DNA from: Acidovorax sp. SUPP3334
GTDB taxonomy: Bacteria > Pseudomonadota > Gammaproteobacteria > Burkholderiales > Burkholderiaceae_C
Reading direction: 5' to 3'
Assembly (NCBI RefSeq): GCF_030159055.1
Contig: NZ_BQXQ01000019.1
Span: 30,190 to 94,189 of the forward strand
Length of the DNA stretch: 64,000 bases
Part shown: piece after piece, positions 11,112 to 19,087 of the stretch
How positions within the stretch are numbered: the first letter of the stretch is position 1
How the letters are laid out: every line of letters begins with the position of its first letter
Notes under the pieces: generated by a model
Databases searched by the model: none
Seen by the model: the letters and a program-made list of their open reading frames with translations, nothing else
Told to the model about the DNA's origin: nothing
Position numbers and translations under genes: made by a program

Positions 11112-11594
11112 TCAGGCTTCCTTGTTTTCCTTGATGTTGAAGCCCATTTGGCTTTCCGCACCCTTGCCGCCTTGGTTGGTTTGTTCCCAGTATTGGGTTT
11201 TTACCTTGGCTGCCTGGAAAGCATAATTCACCAGCACAGAGTCGCTGCCGTCGGTGCCGCTAACGGTCACGCTGGTCACCATCACGTCGGTCAAGGTGAT
11301 TTTGCCGAATTCGATTTGCGTTCCGCCTGCCTTGCACAGGGAAATTTCCACTTGGCCCAAGTGCTTGCCGGTCGCGCAATGCTTGAGAACTGCGGGATAG
11401 CACTTATCGATGGACGCCACGATGTTCAGGTCATGAAAAGTGACCTTGCCGGCTCCAGCGCCGCCGCCACTCGCCATGGAATTCGGCTGCGTGGCGCCCC
11501 AAGTGAACGAGTTGATGTCAGTCCAGCCCTTATGGTTGGAGTCTTGTGACTCACCGCTGGCGCCTTCGACCTTCATGAACATATCTACTGACAT
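11112..11594 (-). CDS. hcp: T6SS tube protein Hcp (TssD)
   Basis: The product is 160 residues, the normal Hcp length. Family features are MSVDMFMKVEGASGES, SFTWGATQPNS, the KVTFHDLNIVASIDKCYPAV strand, and VLVNYAFQAAKVKTQYWEQ. Hcp hexamers stack into the inner tube propelled through the sheath and are the marker of T6SS secretion. The gene is on the opposite strand from the remaining T6SS genes and has its own terminator and its own structured leader, so it is probably separately controlled. A clear ribosome binding site (AGGAGAAG) precedes the ATG. Confidence 0.96.
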   Translation of the reverse strand: MSVDMFMKVEGASGESQDSNHKGWTDINSFTWGATQPNSMASGGGAGAGKVTFHDLNIVASIDKCYPAVLKHCATGKHLGQVEISLCKAGGTQIEFGKITLTDVMVTSVTVSGTDGSDSVLVNYAFQAAKVKTQYWEQTNQGGKGAESQMGFNIKENKEA

Positions 11595-11641
11595 TATTGC
11601 TTCTCCTGTAGTTGCGATTTGGTACGCAAAGTCAATGAAAA

Positions 11642-11678
11642 GTCAGCGAATTCCCTCAAGCCGAAGGAATTCGCTGAC
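11642..11678 (-). promoter_or_regulatory. Strong hairpin in the hcp leader
   Basis: A perfect 13-bp inverted repeat, GTCAGCGAATTCC and GGAATTCGCTGAC, encloses an 11-nt loop. It lies 47 nt upstream of the hcp start codon. There is no T-run on the hcp-sense side, so it is not an ordinary terminator. It may be an mRNA-stabilising structure, a target for an RNA-binding regulator, or a protein operator. The symmetry is seen directly; the role is inference. Confidence 0.5.
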
Positions 11679-12217
11679 CTGAGAAAACAGTCACACTACA
11701 GAAGGGCTGTGGCAGGAGAAATTAATACCCGTTGGGGTTGTGCATTCCTCCCGTTGAACTGCGTCTTACAGCGCCAACTGTGATCTGTTTATCTGCCGAG
11801 GATCATAAGAGTTAGGCATGTCATTTCGATGATGCAAGTTGGGTCTAATTAGCGCTGCTGAGAAACAGAGGAAACAATTTGTGTTGGCTGCGAGAATGGC
11901 TTCCATTGGTAACTGTTTCACTTGATGTGAAGGTAGACTCGCCTGTTTCGAAAATAGCACTGTGAGGGCAGGCGGCCCGCTTGATCGCTGTCGCGTAGCA
12001 GGGCTGACGGGAGGAGCATGGTCACGCTGCTGATCTATGATGCGGCGGCGCGCTCAAGGATTGCCAAGAGACTTCAGAAGTCCCCAGCAATTTATGCTGA
12101 CCTCCAGGTGCCAGCGTCATTTCTCACCCGCTACAGAAGCGGAAGGAGGGGCGCTCAGAGTTGGCTTGACTCGTTCTCATACAACCTCTAAGACATAGAT
12201 GCGCGAAGCGTGAAAAC
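11679..12217. other. Intergenic region between hcp and the T6SS kinase gene
   Basis: About 540 bp without a convincing gene. Short open frames here lack family features or ribosome binding sites. It should hold the divergent promoters of hcp and the main T6SS operon. A possible sigma70-like pair, TTGACT near 12167 and TAAGAC 17 bp later, precedes the kinase gene, but this is weak. I see no insertion-sequence remnant or RNA gene. Confidence 0.4.
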
Positions 12218-14179
12218 ATGCACAAGGAAATAAGTGGTTCGGCGAACTGCCTGGCTCCCGGTGTCCAGGTTGGTGAATACCGGCTGAGCGATGTCATTGG
12301 AGAGGGTGGATTCGGTATCGTTTACCGGGCCAGAGACCTGAGCCTTGATCGCATCGTTGCGATCAAGGAGTACATGCCTTCTACGCTGGCAGGCCGCAAG
12401 GAGTCCAACCAGATCCATGTCCGGTCTCAGCACCGCGGTGCTTTCGATGCGGGTTTGCGCAGCTTCATCAATGAAGCGCGCCTATTGGCCAAGTTTTCCC
12501 ATCCAGCATTGGTGCATGTATATCGGTTCTTCGAGGCAAATGGGACTGCATACATGGTCATGCAGTATTACGAAGGGCAGACTTTCCGCGCCTTCTTGAA
12601 TCAGCAACCCAAGGCCATGGATGAGCAATGGCTTTCGGCCATCATCGCCCCAATCCTTGATGTGCTGGAGATGCTGCACGCTGCGGACTGTTACCACCGG
12701 GACATCGCCCCGGACAACATATTCCTGCAGTCCTCCGGCATGCCTGTCCTTTTGGATTTCGGTGCGGCCAGGCGGATCATCGGGGATATGACTCAGGCTT
12801 TGACCATGGTACTGAAGCCTGGCTTTGCTCCGATCGAGCAGTACGTGGATGATGGAGCGATGCCGCAAGGGGCATGGACGGACATCTACCAACTGGGGGC
12901 ATTGCTTTATCTGTCGATCACGGGCCGTCCTCCAGCAACATCAGTTGCTCGGATGATCAACGATCCAGTCTCTACCCTTGTTCCCGAGAATTGTCCCGGC
13001 TTCAGTGCAAGATTTCTCAGTGGTGTGCATCATGCCTTGGCGATCAAGCCGCAGGATCGGCCCCAGTCCATTGGCGAGTTGCGCCACCTTTTGGGACTCA
13101 AGACCGTCACGCTGTCCTGGCCCAGTTCGGGAATGATGGGTTTGGGGGCCGCGGAGTCTTCTTTTTCTCCTTCTCTGGATTTCGACGCTCCGGCTGTTGT
13201 ATCGATCCCAGCTGCGGCGCCAGCCCCATCCCCTGCAGAGGCTGTCCCAACGCCTTTAATCCCACAGCTCGAAGCAGGGCGTATTACGGCCCAGCCTCAG
13301 GCCTTGCAACCCATACCGATTCCTCCCGCCCATCAGCAGGAGCGCATTCCTTCAGAAGCCCGCGCATCAAGAGACGTCCAGTCTGTCATTCCTCCGCCAT
13401 TGACGCCTTCTGTGCCTCGACCCGACATCCGTGCGCGCAAGGTTAAAACGGCGCAGGTCAAAGGAGAGGCTGTTGCGCAAAGGTCGCCATCAAAGCGTGC
13501 TGTATGGCTCCTTCCCGCACTCGGCTTCGCTGCTTTCGTGCTGATCGCAGGCGGAGGTGCATGGTGGTTCACCATTGGAAACGAGGGGGCGAAGCAGGAG
13601 GTGGTGCTGCCTAATTCGCAGGAGCTTGACCAATGGGGTTTGGCTTCGCGTATCAACACGCCTGATTCATTGCGGACTTACCTGAGTCTTTTTCCTAGCG
13701 GGACCCACCGTGCCGAGGCCGAGGAAAGGCTTGCCGGCTTGATGTCTCCGGCCCTGCCTGCATCCGTTCCATTGGCGCCGCAAGCGCCGGCCTCTGCACC
13801 ATTGGTCGTAGCCTCTGCTGCGCCTGCCGCAGTGACGGATGTCGCGGCTGCAAAGTTGCCTGTGCCGCCGGCACCTGCTGCATCAACGCCTGCGTTGCCG
13901 GCAGTCATGCCCCCGCCAGAAGACCCCGCACGCACGCTGGCCCAAGCTGCTCGTGCTGCAGATGCTGAGAACAAGGGCAAGATTATTTTGCGGGTCATGC
14001 CCTGGGGAAATGTGTCTGTGGACAGAGTGCCCGCAGGAACCACGCCACCACTGACCCAACTCACTTTGACAGAAGGCCTTCATCGCATCGACATCTCCAA
14101 CCCCGTTGCGCCTACCGTGACGAAAATGGTGTTGGTGAAAAAGGGCGAATCGTTCGTCCTGACGCATAAGTTCGAATGA
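12218..14179 (+). CDS. T6SS-associated serine/threonine protein kinase (PpkA type) with C-terminal PEGA-like domain
   Basis: The product is 653 residues. The cytoplasmic kinase domain (about 20-290) has the glycine loop GEGGFG (28-33), the VAIK lysine (Lys50), the catalytic loop HRDIAPDN (His160-Asp162) and LDFGAAR (Asp180). All catalytic residues are present. A proline-rich linker (about 310-425) leads to one membrane helix at about 429-451. A small conserved periplasmic region follows, ending in a PEGA-like module (about 585-653) with MPWGNVSVD and GLHRIDISNP. It should phosphorylate the FHA protein encoded downstream and so trigger T6SS assembly; the PP2C gene supplies the opposing activity. 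It is the first gene of the plus-strand T6SS run. Its stop overlaps the next start (ATGATG). Confidence 0.92.
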   Translation: MHKEISGSANCLAPGVQVGEYRLSDVIGEGGFGIVYRARDLSLDRIVAIKEYMPSTLAGRKESNQIHVRSQHRGAFDAGLRSFINEARLLAKFSHPALVHVYRFFEANGTAYMVMQYYEGQTFRAFLNQQPKAMDEQWLSAIIAPILDVLEMLHAADCYHRDIAPDNIFLQSSGMPVLLDFGAARRIIGDMTQALTMVLKPGFAPIEQYVDDGAMPQGAWTDIYQLGALLYLSITGRPPATSVARMINDPVSTLVPENCPGFSARFLSGVHHALAIKPQDRPQSIGELRHLLGLKTVTLSWPSSGMMGLGAAESSFSPSLDFDAPAVVSIPAAAPAPSPAEAVPTPLIPQLEAGRITAQPQALQPIPIPPAHQQERIPSEARASRDVQSVIPPPLTPSVPRPDIRARKVKTAQVKGEAVAQRSPSKRAVWLLPALGFAAFVLIAGGGAWWFTIGNEGAKQEVVLPNSQELDQWGLASRINTPDSLRTYLSLFPSGTHRAEAEERLAGLMSPALPASVPLAPQAPASAPLVVASAAPAAVTDVAAAKLPVPPAPAASTPALPAVMPPPEDPARTLAQAARAADAENKGKIILRVMPWGNVSVDRVPAGTTPPLTQLTLTEGLHRIDISNPVAPTVTKMVLVKKGESFVLTHKFE

Positions 14180-14988
14180 TGCGCTCTTGGTCGTTTTCAA
14201 AGCTCAGGTATGCCGCATGCGCCGTTGCTCTGGCCCATGCGTCCTTCAGTCATGCCGCATTGGATTGCGATGAAAAGCCGCTACCGACGAGGTCTGACGC
14301 CGCTTCGGTCAACACGGGTCGCCAGTATCTGGGGCAGGGTGTGGCGCTGTTTGACGCAAAGGACTTTCAGACCGCCGAACGTGCTTTTCAGTCCGCGTTA
14401 TTCGCAGGCTTGCCCGATACGCAAGAGCGCGCTTCCGCACACAAATATTTGGCGTTCATCTATTGCACCAACGGAGAAAGCAAGCGGTGCGAAGCTGAGT
14501 TCGACGCGGCCTTTTCGGTGCGTCCTTCATTCAGGATCGACGGCTACGAACTCAATGGAACCCCCTGGCGGAGCGCGTATTTCCGATCACAGGCGCGATG
14601 GGCCACCCGCTGCGGGAAACCTGTTCTCGATGCCTCGGCAGATCCCGCAACGGCCGGTACCCCCGCCCGGCCAATGGAAGCGGCCGTTGCGGTTCCAGCG
14701 CCCCGTACATCCGCTAGCCAGGGTTCTGGTTCAGTGCCGGTCAGCGCGCTGTTTAAAACTCCAGACCGGGACTCGGCATTCAATGTTCGAATCCGGCTCA
14801 GTCCATGGGGCAATGTGCAGGTGGACGGAAAACCGTTAGGGGTCAGTCCCCCGCTAACCCAGTTGAAATTGGCTGTGGGCACCCATTCCCTGGAATTGTC
14901 TAATCCAGGCTTTGAAACCCTGAAAAAAACGATCACGGTCATCGATGGAGAAACTGTCACCATCGAACATGATTTTGATGCGAGGTAG
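14176..14988 (+). CDS. Exported TPR-like plus PEGA-like protein linking the T6SS kinase and TssQ
   Basis: The product is 270 residues. A signal peptide (about 1-27, ending SHA-A) is followed by a TPR-like helical region (about 48-140). That region contains QYLGQGVALFDAKDFQTAE, ASAHKYLAFIYCTNGESKRC and a GTPWRSAYFRSQ motif. A low-complexity linker and a C-terminal PEGA-like module (about 198-270: LSPWGNVQVDGK, SPPLTQLKL, THSLELSNPGF) follow. The C-terminal module closely resembles the end of the kinase encoded just upstream. The TPR region resembles the TssQ lipoprotein encoded just downstream. A periplasmic location and a role in relaying an envelope signal to the kinase are inference. No named family was recognised for the whole protein. 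Confidence 0.75.
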   Translation: MMRSWSFSKLRYAACAVALAHASFSHAALDCDEKPLPTRSDAASVNTGRQYLGQGVALFDAKDFQTAERAFQSALFAGLPDTQERASAHKYLAFIYCTNGESKRCEAEFDAAFSVRPSFRIDGYELNGTPWRSAYFRSQARWATRCGKPVLDASADPATAGTPARPMEAAVAVPAPRTSASQGSGSVPVSALFKTPDRDSAFNVRIRLSPWGNVQVDGKPLGVSPPLTQLKLAVGTHSLELSNPGFETLKKTITVIDGETVTIEHDFDAR

Positions 14989-14989
14989 C

Positions 14990-15469
14990 ATGAAAAACAG
15001 AATTCCATCATTAATGAGCTATTGCGTGCTAGGCCTTGTGCTGACTGCTTGCCAGACAGCGCCGGATGCTCCGAAGACGTCTGCCGCCGATGCTTCGACG
15101 CAGCAGTCGGCCACTCCCGAACCCACGAAGCTGGACCCGGTAGCCGCCAAGGAGCAGGCGTTGAATCGTGCGCTGGACACCTATGCGGATGGTCGCTACG
15201 ACGATGCGATAGCGGCACTGAACCCATTGATCGGCGCCACTGAACTTCCATTGGCGTCTCAGGTGAAGGTGCTCAAGTTCATTGCCTTCAGCCACTGTGC
15301 CATGGGGCGTTTGAGGCAGTGCCGTCAGCATTTTGATCTGGCGCTGGAGCAGGATCCCACCTTCCAGTTGACCGAAGCGGAAAAGGGCCATCCGGTCTGG
15401 GGCCGCGAATTCAATGCGGCGCGCGCAGCCGCTGCCCGTGCGAAACGCACCAACAAAAAAGCCTCTTGA
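14990..15469 (+). CDS. tssQ: TssQ family T6SS-associated lipoprotein
   Basis: The product is 159 residues. Lipobox LVLTACQT predicts lipidation at about Cys21. The mature part has a TPR-like region (about 55-150) with RALDTYADGRYDDAIAALN, KFIAFSHCAMGRLRQC, LALEQDPTFQL and a terminal HPVWGREFNAARAAAA. This resembles TssQ-type lipoproteins found in Burkholderiales T6SS loci. The start at 14990 follows the previous stop by one base. An outer-membrane lipoprotein that helps stabilise or sense the membrane complex is plausible but not shown. Confidence 0.8.
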   Translation: MKNRIPSLMSYCVLGLVLTACQTAPDAPKTSAADASTQQSATPEPTKLDPVAAKEQALNRALDTYADGRYDDAIAALNPLIGATELPLASQVKVLKFIAFSHCAMGRLRQCRQHFDLALEQDPTFQLTEAEKGHPVWGREFNAARAAAARAKRTNKKAS

Positions 15470-15496
15470 GCACCAAGGAACAGTCAGGCACGTCCC

Positions 15497-17698
15497 ATGG
15501 ATAAAGTCGAACTCAGAGTTGCTCAACAGGCCAATCTTTCAGTAGAGCGGTCCTGGTCTGCGGTATTCGGCGTTGCCGGAGGCACGATTGGACGGGGCGG
15601 GCAGAACAAGCTGGTTTTGCCCGATTCCGACGCCAGCGTGGCCCGCGTGCACGCCATGGTTCGCATGGAGTCTGACGCGGCTTATATCGCCAACCTGTGT
15701 GAGCGTCGATCCATCACGGTAGCTGGGCAGGAAGTTCGGTCCGGCGAAGAGGTGCCCCTGGCCATTGGTGATGAAGTGGTGATCGGGCCGTACCGCCTGT
15801 ATGCGCTGATGCCAGGTCAGCCGCTACCCGTCAAAGCTGATGGGCCGACGGCAATCCAGCAGCCTGAGCGACAAGATCAATCCGCTGCCGCAGTTCAGGT
15901 GCCAGTTGAAGAGCCGGTTTTGGCGTCAGTCGCCGTTTCCAGCCCATTCGATTTGCAATCTTCAGTAGAGACGCAAACCTCTGCCGATGACAGCAATCCC
16001 TTTGCGATTCTGGGGTTGGTTTCAGGACCTGCCATGGCATCACCAGAGGCTCCATCGACTGCACCTGCACCTGCAGTTTTACCGTCCTTCATGGCCGCAC
16101 CTGCTTTGGATGTGCCGCCAATCAGCTCGAGTGCAGACAAGGCTGTCGCAGCGCCATCCTCGGTTTCATCTCAGAAAGCCATTCAGTCCGAAGTCGTCAC
16201 TGCGCTTGTCGCCTCCTCAATCCCAGCCCCTGTGGTGCCAGCTTCCGGTTGGGACGACGCACCTCGTCCGGCGCCTGCAAAAGCGGCCGCACACCGCGCG
16301 CTTGTGATTCCGGATGATTTTGATTTGTTCGCACAAGATGTCAGCAAACAGGCGCAAAAGGGCGATCCCTGGGCTGGAGGCTTGCAAACCAAGAGCTTGG
16401 CGGATGTCGCCAACCTTCGGCATGACGATCTGTTGAAAACGCTACCTATCTCTGGACGGTTTGAGCACCAAATGGACAACCCGGCGCACACGGGTCTTCC
16501 CAAAACTCTGGACCCTCGCAACGAGTTGGATCCTATGCGCCTGTTCCAGCAAGATCGTGATCAACCCGCGCAGCAAGAGGCGGGCCCTTCTGCGCTGGGC
16601 TGCGATTTGTCGCAAGCTTTCAGCATGCCGAAGAGTGCCTCCACGGCAAACGTTGCAGAAGAGCGGATTGCGGTGGAATCGTTGGGTATCGAGGCCATCA
16701 GCATCGATGCAGCTGTGTCATCCGCTCAAGCCATTGCCTTGCCGCCTGGCACCTCCATCGGGTCCCCCACGCCATCGTATGGTGAGCAACCGGCAGAGCC
16801 CTTGGTCGGCCTGCGCAAAGTCGATGGTTTGAATTTGGACAGCTTTGGCGATGCATTGCCCCTTGCCGAAGCTTCGTGGATGCCTGCAGTCGAGCCGGTA
16901 GCACCTTTGGTTGAGGTAACCCCGGACCAGATTCCCCCGCAAGAGAATATTGCTGACCGAGAAATCATTTCTGAAGTCTCCCGCGAACACGCCAGCCCGA
17001 GGCCTTCGGCCAATGCGTATTCGACACCTGCGCAAGACGTGCAGGCGCCTGCCACGATGCCTGTGGCATCCGGCACTCCCGGCGTGCTGCCACCTGCAGA
17101 ACTGAACGCATTGGTCACTGCTTTTCTGGATGGTGCGGGCGTTCTTCCCAAGAAGCTGGAGCCCACTCTGACACCGGAATTCATGCGTTCCTTTGGCGAG
17201 GCTTTTCGGGTCGCAGTGCAAGGCACTATCGATCTTCTCGCTGCACGCTCGGAAATCAAGCGGGAATTTCGTGCGGGCGTTACCGTCATTGCGTCGGGCG
17301 CCAACAATCCTTTGAAGTTCTTACCCACACCGGATGGCGTCATCATGCAGATGATCGGGCAGAATTTTCCCGGATTCATGCAGCCGATTCCTGCCATGAA
17401 GGACGCCTACCAGGATCTGTGCGTTCACCAGTTGGCGCTGATGGCCGGCATCCGTGCCGCGTATGCAGAAGCGCTTTCGCGTTTCGATCCTATGGAGCTC
17501 GAAAAGCAGGCTTCCACCATCGGCGGCATGCTGGGCAAGGTCTCTTCCATTGGCCGCAAGGCAGCCTTATGGGACGAATACAAGAAGAACTTCGATGCCA
17601 TCCGTCGAGATGCCGAGGACGACCTGACCGCTTTCTCCGGTCAGGCGTTTCTGGAAGCGTATGAGAACGCTGAAGCGGCAGCAAAGGCAAAACTGTGA
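15497..17698 (+). CDS. tagH: T6SS-associated FHA domain protein TagH/Fha
   Basis: The product is 733 residues. The N-terminal FHA domain (about 20-100) shows GTIGRGGQNKLVLPD and SVARVHAMVRM, the phosphothreonine-binding signature. A long alanine/proline/serine-rich linker (about 105-525) follows. The C-terminal T6SS-specific domain (about 530-725) includes LVTAFLDGAGV, FMRSFGEAFRVAVQGTID, NNPLKFLP and MAGIRAAYAEALSRFDP. In the threonine-phosphorylation pathway, phosphorylated Fha promotes T6SS assembly. It lies between tssQ and the phosphatase gene, and its stop overlaps the phosphatase GTG start (GTGA). Confidence 0.93.
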   Translation: MDKVELRVAQQANLSVERSWSAVFGVAGGTIGRGGQNKLVLPDSDASVARVHAMVRMESDAAYIANLCERRSITVAGQEVRSGEEVPLAIGDEVVIGPYRLYALMPGQPLPVKADGPTAIQQPERQDQSAAAVQVPVEEPVLASVAVSSPFDLQSSVETQTSADDSNPFAILGLVSGPAMASPEAPSTAPAPAVLPSFMAAPALDVPPISSSADKAVAAPSSVSSQKAIQSEVVTALVASSIPAPVVPASGWDDAPRPAPAKAAAHRALVIPDDFDLFAQDVSKQAQKGDPWAGGLQTKSLADVANLRHDDLLKTLPISGRFEHQMDNPAHTGLPKTLDPRNELDPMRLFQQDRDQPAQQEAGPSALGCDLSQAFSMPKSASTANVAEERIAVESLGIEAISIDAAVSSAQAIALPPGTSIGSPTPSYGEQPAEPLVGLRKVDGLNLDSFGDALPLAEASWMPAVEPVAPLVEVTPDQIPPQENIADREIISEVSREHASPRPSANAYSTPAQDVQAPATMPVASGTPGVLPPAELNALVTAFLDGAGVLPKKLEPTLTPEFMRSFGEAFRVAVQGTIDLLAARSEIKREFRAGVTVIASGANNPLKFLPTPDGVIMQMIGQNFPGFMQPIPAMKDAYQDLCVHQLALMAGIRAAYAEALSRFDPMELEKQASTIGGMLGKVSSIGRKAALWDEYKKNFDAIRRDAEDDLTAFSGQAFLEAYENAEAAAKAKL

Positions 17699-18483
17699 TC
17701 GCGCACGTCGTCGGGGATCAATACCGGTTTCGTCTCACTACCGCATCGCTGTCGGACAGGGGTTCGCGCGCGACCAATGATGATTTCCTGGGCATGGTCG
17801 ATGCGGGAGGACGAGGATTTTGCTGTGCACTGGCCGACGGCGCGGGGGGGCATGGCCACGGGGGGCTGGCCGCGCGGCTCACAGTGCATGCCGTCCTGGA
17901 CGGTTTTCGCCATAACCCGCTGTTTGCGCCAGCCGGCCTTGCCTCTTTGATCTCATTGGCCGAACACACGGTGGCCGTGGAGCAGCCGGTATCGGTGTCC
18001 CGCAGGCACATGAGTGCCACCGTCGTGCTGTTGTGCCTGGACCTTTCCAATGGGCGGGCCCTGTGGGCCCACTGGGGTGACTCGCGCCTTTACTGGTTCA
18101 GGGACCAGCGGGTGCATCGAATGACGGAAGACCACAGCGTCGTGCAGCAGCTGCTGCATGCTGGGGTCTATCGCAATGAGGACCCTCGGGATTTGCCGAA
18201 CCGGAGTGTTCTTGCGGGAGCCATCGGGGCCGAATCGCAGATTCCCCCAACCGTGCTGTCCAAAGCCGTCGATCTTGAGGCAGGAGATGCATTTTTATTG
18301 TGCTCGGATGGTCTTTGGGAGGGCATCCATGAGGACGATATGGAAGAGGCCCTGAGGCTCAGCCAGAATCCGGAAGACTGGTTGGAACACATGGAGACCA
18401 CCTTGCGAGCCAAGGGCAAACCCCATCAAGACAATTTCAGCGCCTTCGCAATTTGGGTAGCACCCAACGAAGATGTGCTGTGA
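17695..18483 (+). CDS. T6SS-associated PP2C-type protein phosphatase (PppA/Stp)
   Basis: The product is 262 residues with a PP2C fold. Metal-binding and family motifs are in order: SDRGSRATNDDF near the N-terminus, CALADGAGGHGHGG, ALWAHWGDSRLYWF, FLLCSDGLWEGI and HQDNFSAFAIWV. All acidic positions appear intact. It should dephosphorylate Fha and reset the T6SS switch. The start is a GTG overlapping the tagH stop, indicating translational coupling. Confidence 0.93.
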   Translation: MIAHVVGDQYRFRLTTASLSDRGSRATNDDFLGMVDAGGRGFCCALADGAGGHGHGGLAARLTVHAVLDGFRHNPLFAPAGLASLISLAEHTVAVEQPVSVSRRHMSATVVLLCLDLSNGRALWAHWGDSRLYWFRDQRVHRMTEDHSVVQQLLHAGVYRNEDPRDLPNRSVLAGAIGAESQIPPTVLSKAVDLEAGDAFLLCSDGLWEGIHEDDMEEALRLSQNPEDWLEHMETTLRAKGKPHQDNFSAFAIWVAPNEDVL

Positions 18484-18512
18484 CACCGTTTTCACGAATA
18501 AAGGAATTGACG

Positions 18513-19082
18513 ATGCTTGAACGCGTTTTTGGAGGACGTCGGCCTGTGCTCGGGGCGGCTATGGGCATCATTGCACTGGGGCTGGCAGGGTGCGGCATCA
18601 TCGGTTCGATGAATCGCCCGCAGGAAGCGCCTACGGCGGTACCGCCAGCGGTGTTTGAAATCGTGGCAGATCCCAAACTCAATCCCGACGTACATGGCGC
18701 TCCCAAGCCCATCTTGCTCAGGATGTACGAGTTGCGGGCTACCGCAGCGTTTGAGAAAGCCAGTTTTCTAGACCTCCAGGAAAAAGATGAAGCGCAACTG
18801 GGAAGCGACTTCGTGCGTCGCGAAGAATTCCTGGTAGTGCCTGGAGAGCGCCGTGTGATCGAGCGCAAGGGAAGTGCGGAAGTGCGCGCTTTCGCCTTTT
18901 TCGCGGGCTATCGCGATTTGGAAAAGAGCACTTGGCGCACCTCCGCTCCGGCCCCCAACTCGGTGGAGATGCGCCGCCACTGGTGGGGATTGGGTGAAAC
19001 CGAGCGCTTGAATCCGGTGCGCTATCTCGTCACGGTGTCTCAGGACGCAGTCAAAGTTCAAGTTCAAGACAAAACGCAGTAA
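18513..19082 (+). CDS. tssJ: T6SS outer-membrane lipoprotein TssJ
   Basis: The product is 189 residues. Lipobox LGLAGCGI gives a lipidated cysteine at about residue 27. The mature part has the TssJ features ILLRMYELRATAAFEKASFLDLQ, seen as VRIYxL-like strands, the DFVRREEFLVVPGE segment and a C-terminal strand. TssJ anchors the TssL-TssM membrane complex to the outer membrane. The ATG at 18513 starts the signal peptide and has an upstream AAAGGAA ribosome binding site. Confidence 0.92.
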   Translation: MLERVFGGRRPVLGAAMGIIALGLAGCGIIGSMNRPQEAPTAVPPAVFEIVADPKLNPDVHGAPKPILLRMYELRATAAFEKASFLDLQEKDEAQLGSDFVRREEFLVVPGERRVIERKGSAEVRAFAFFAGYRDLEKSTWRTSAPAPNSVEMRRHWWGLGETERLNPVRYLVTVSQDAVKVQVQDKTQ

Positions 19083-19087
19083 CTACC

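Noticed and set aside
11766..11960. Small minus-strand open frame upstream of the T6SS kinase
   Set aside because: No ribosome binding site, no recognisable family and ordinary intergenic composition.
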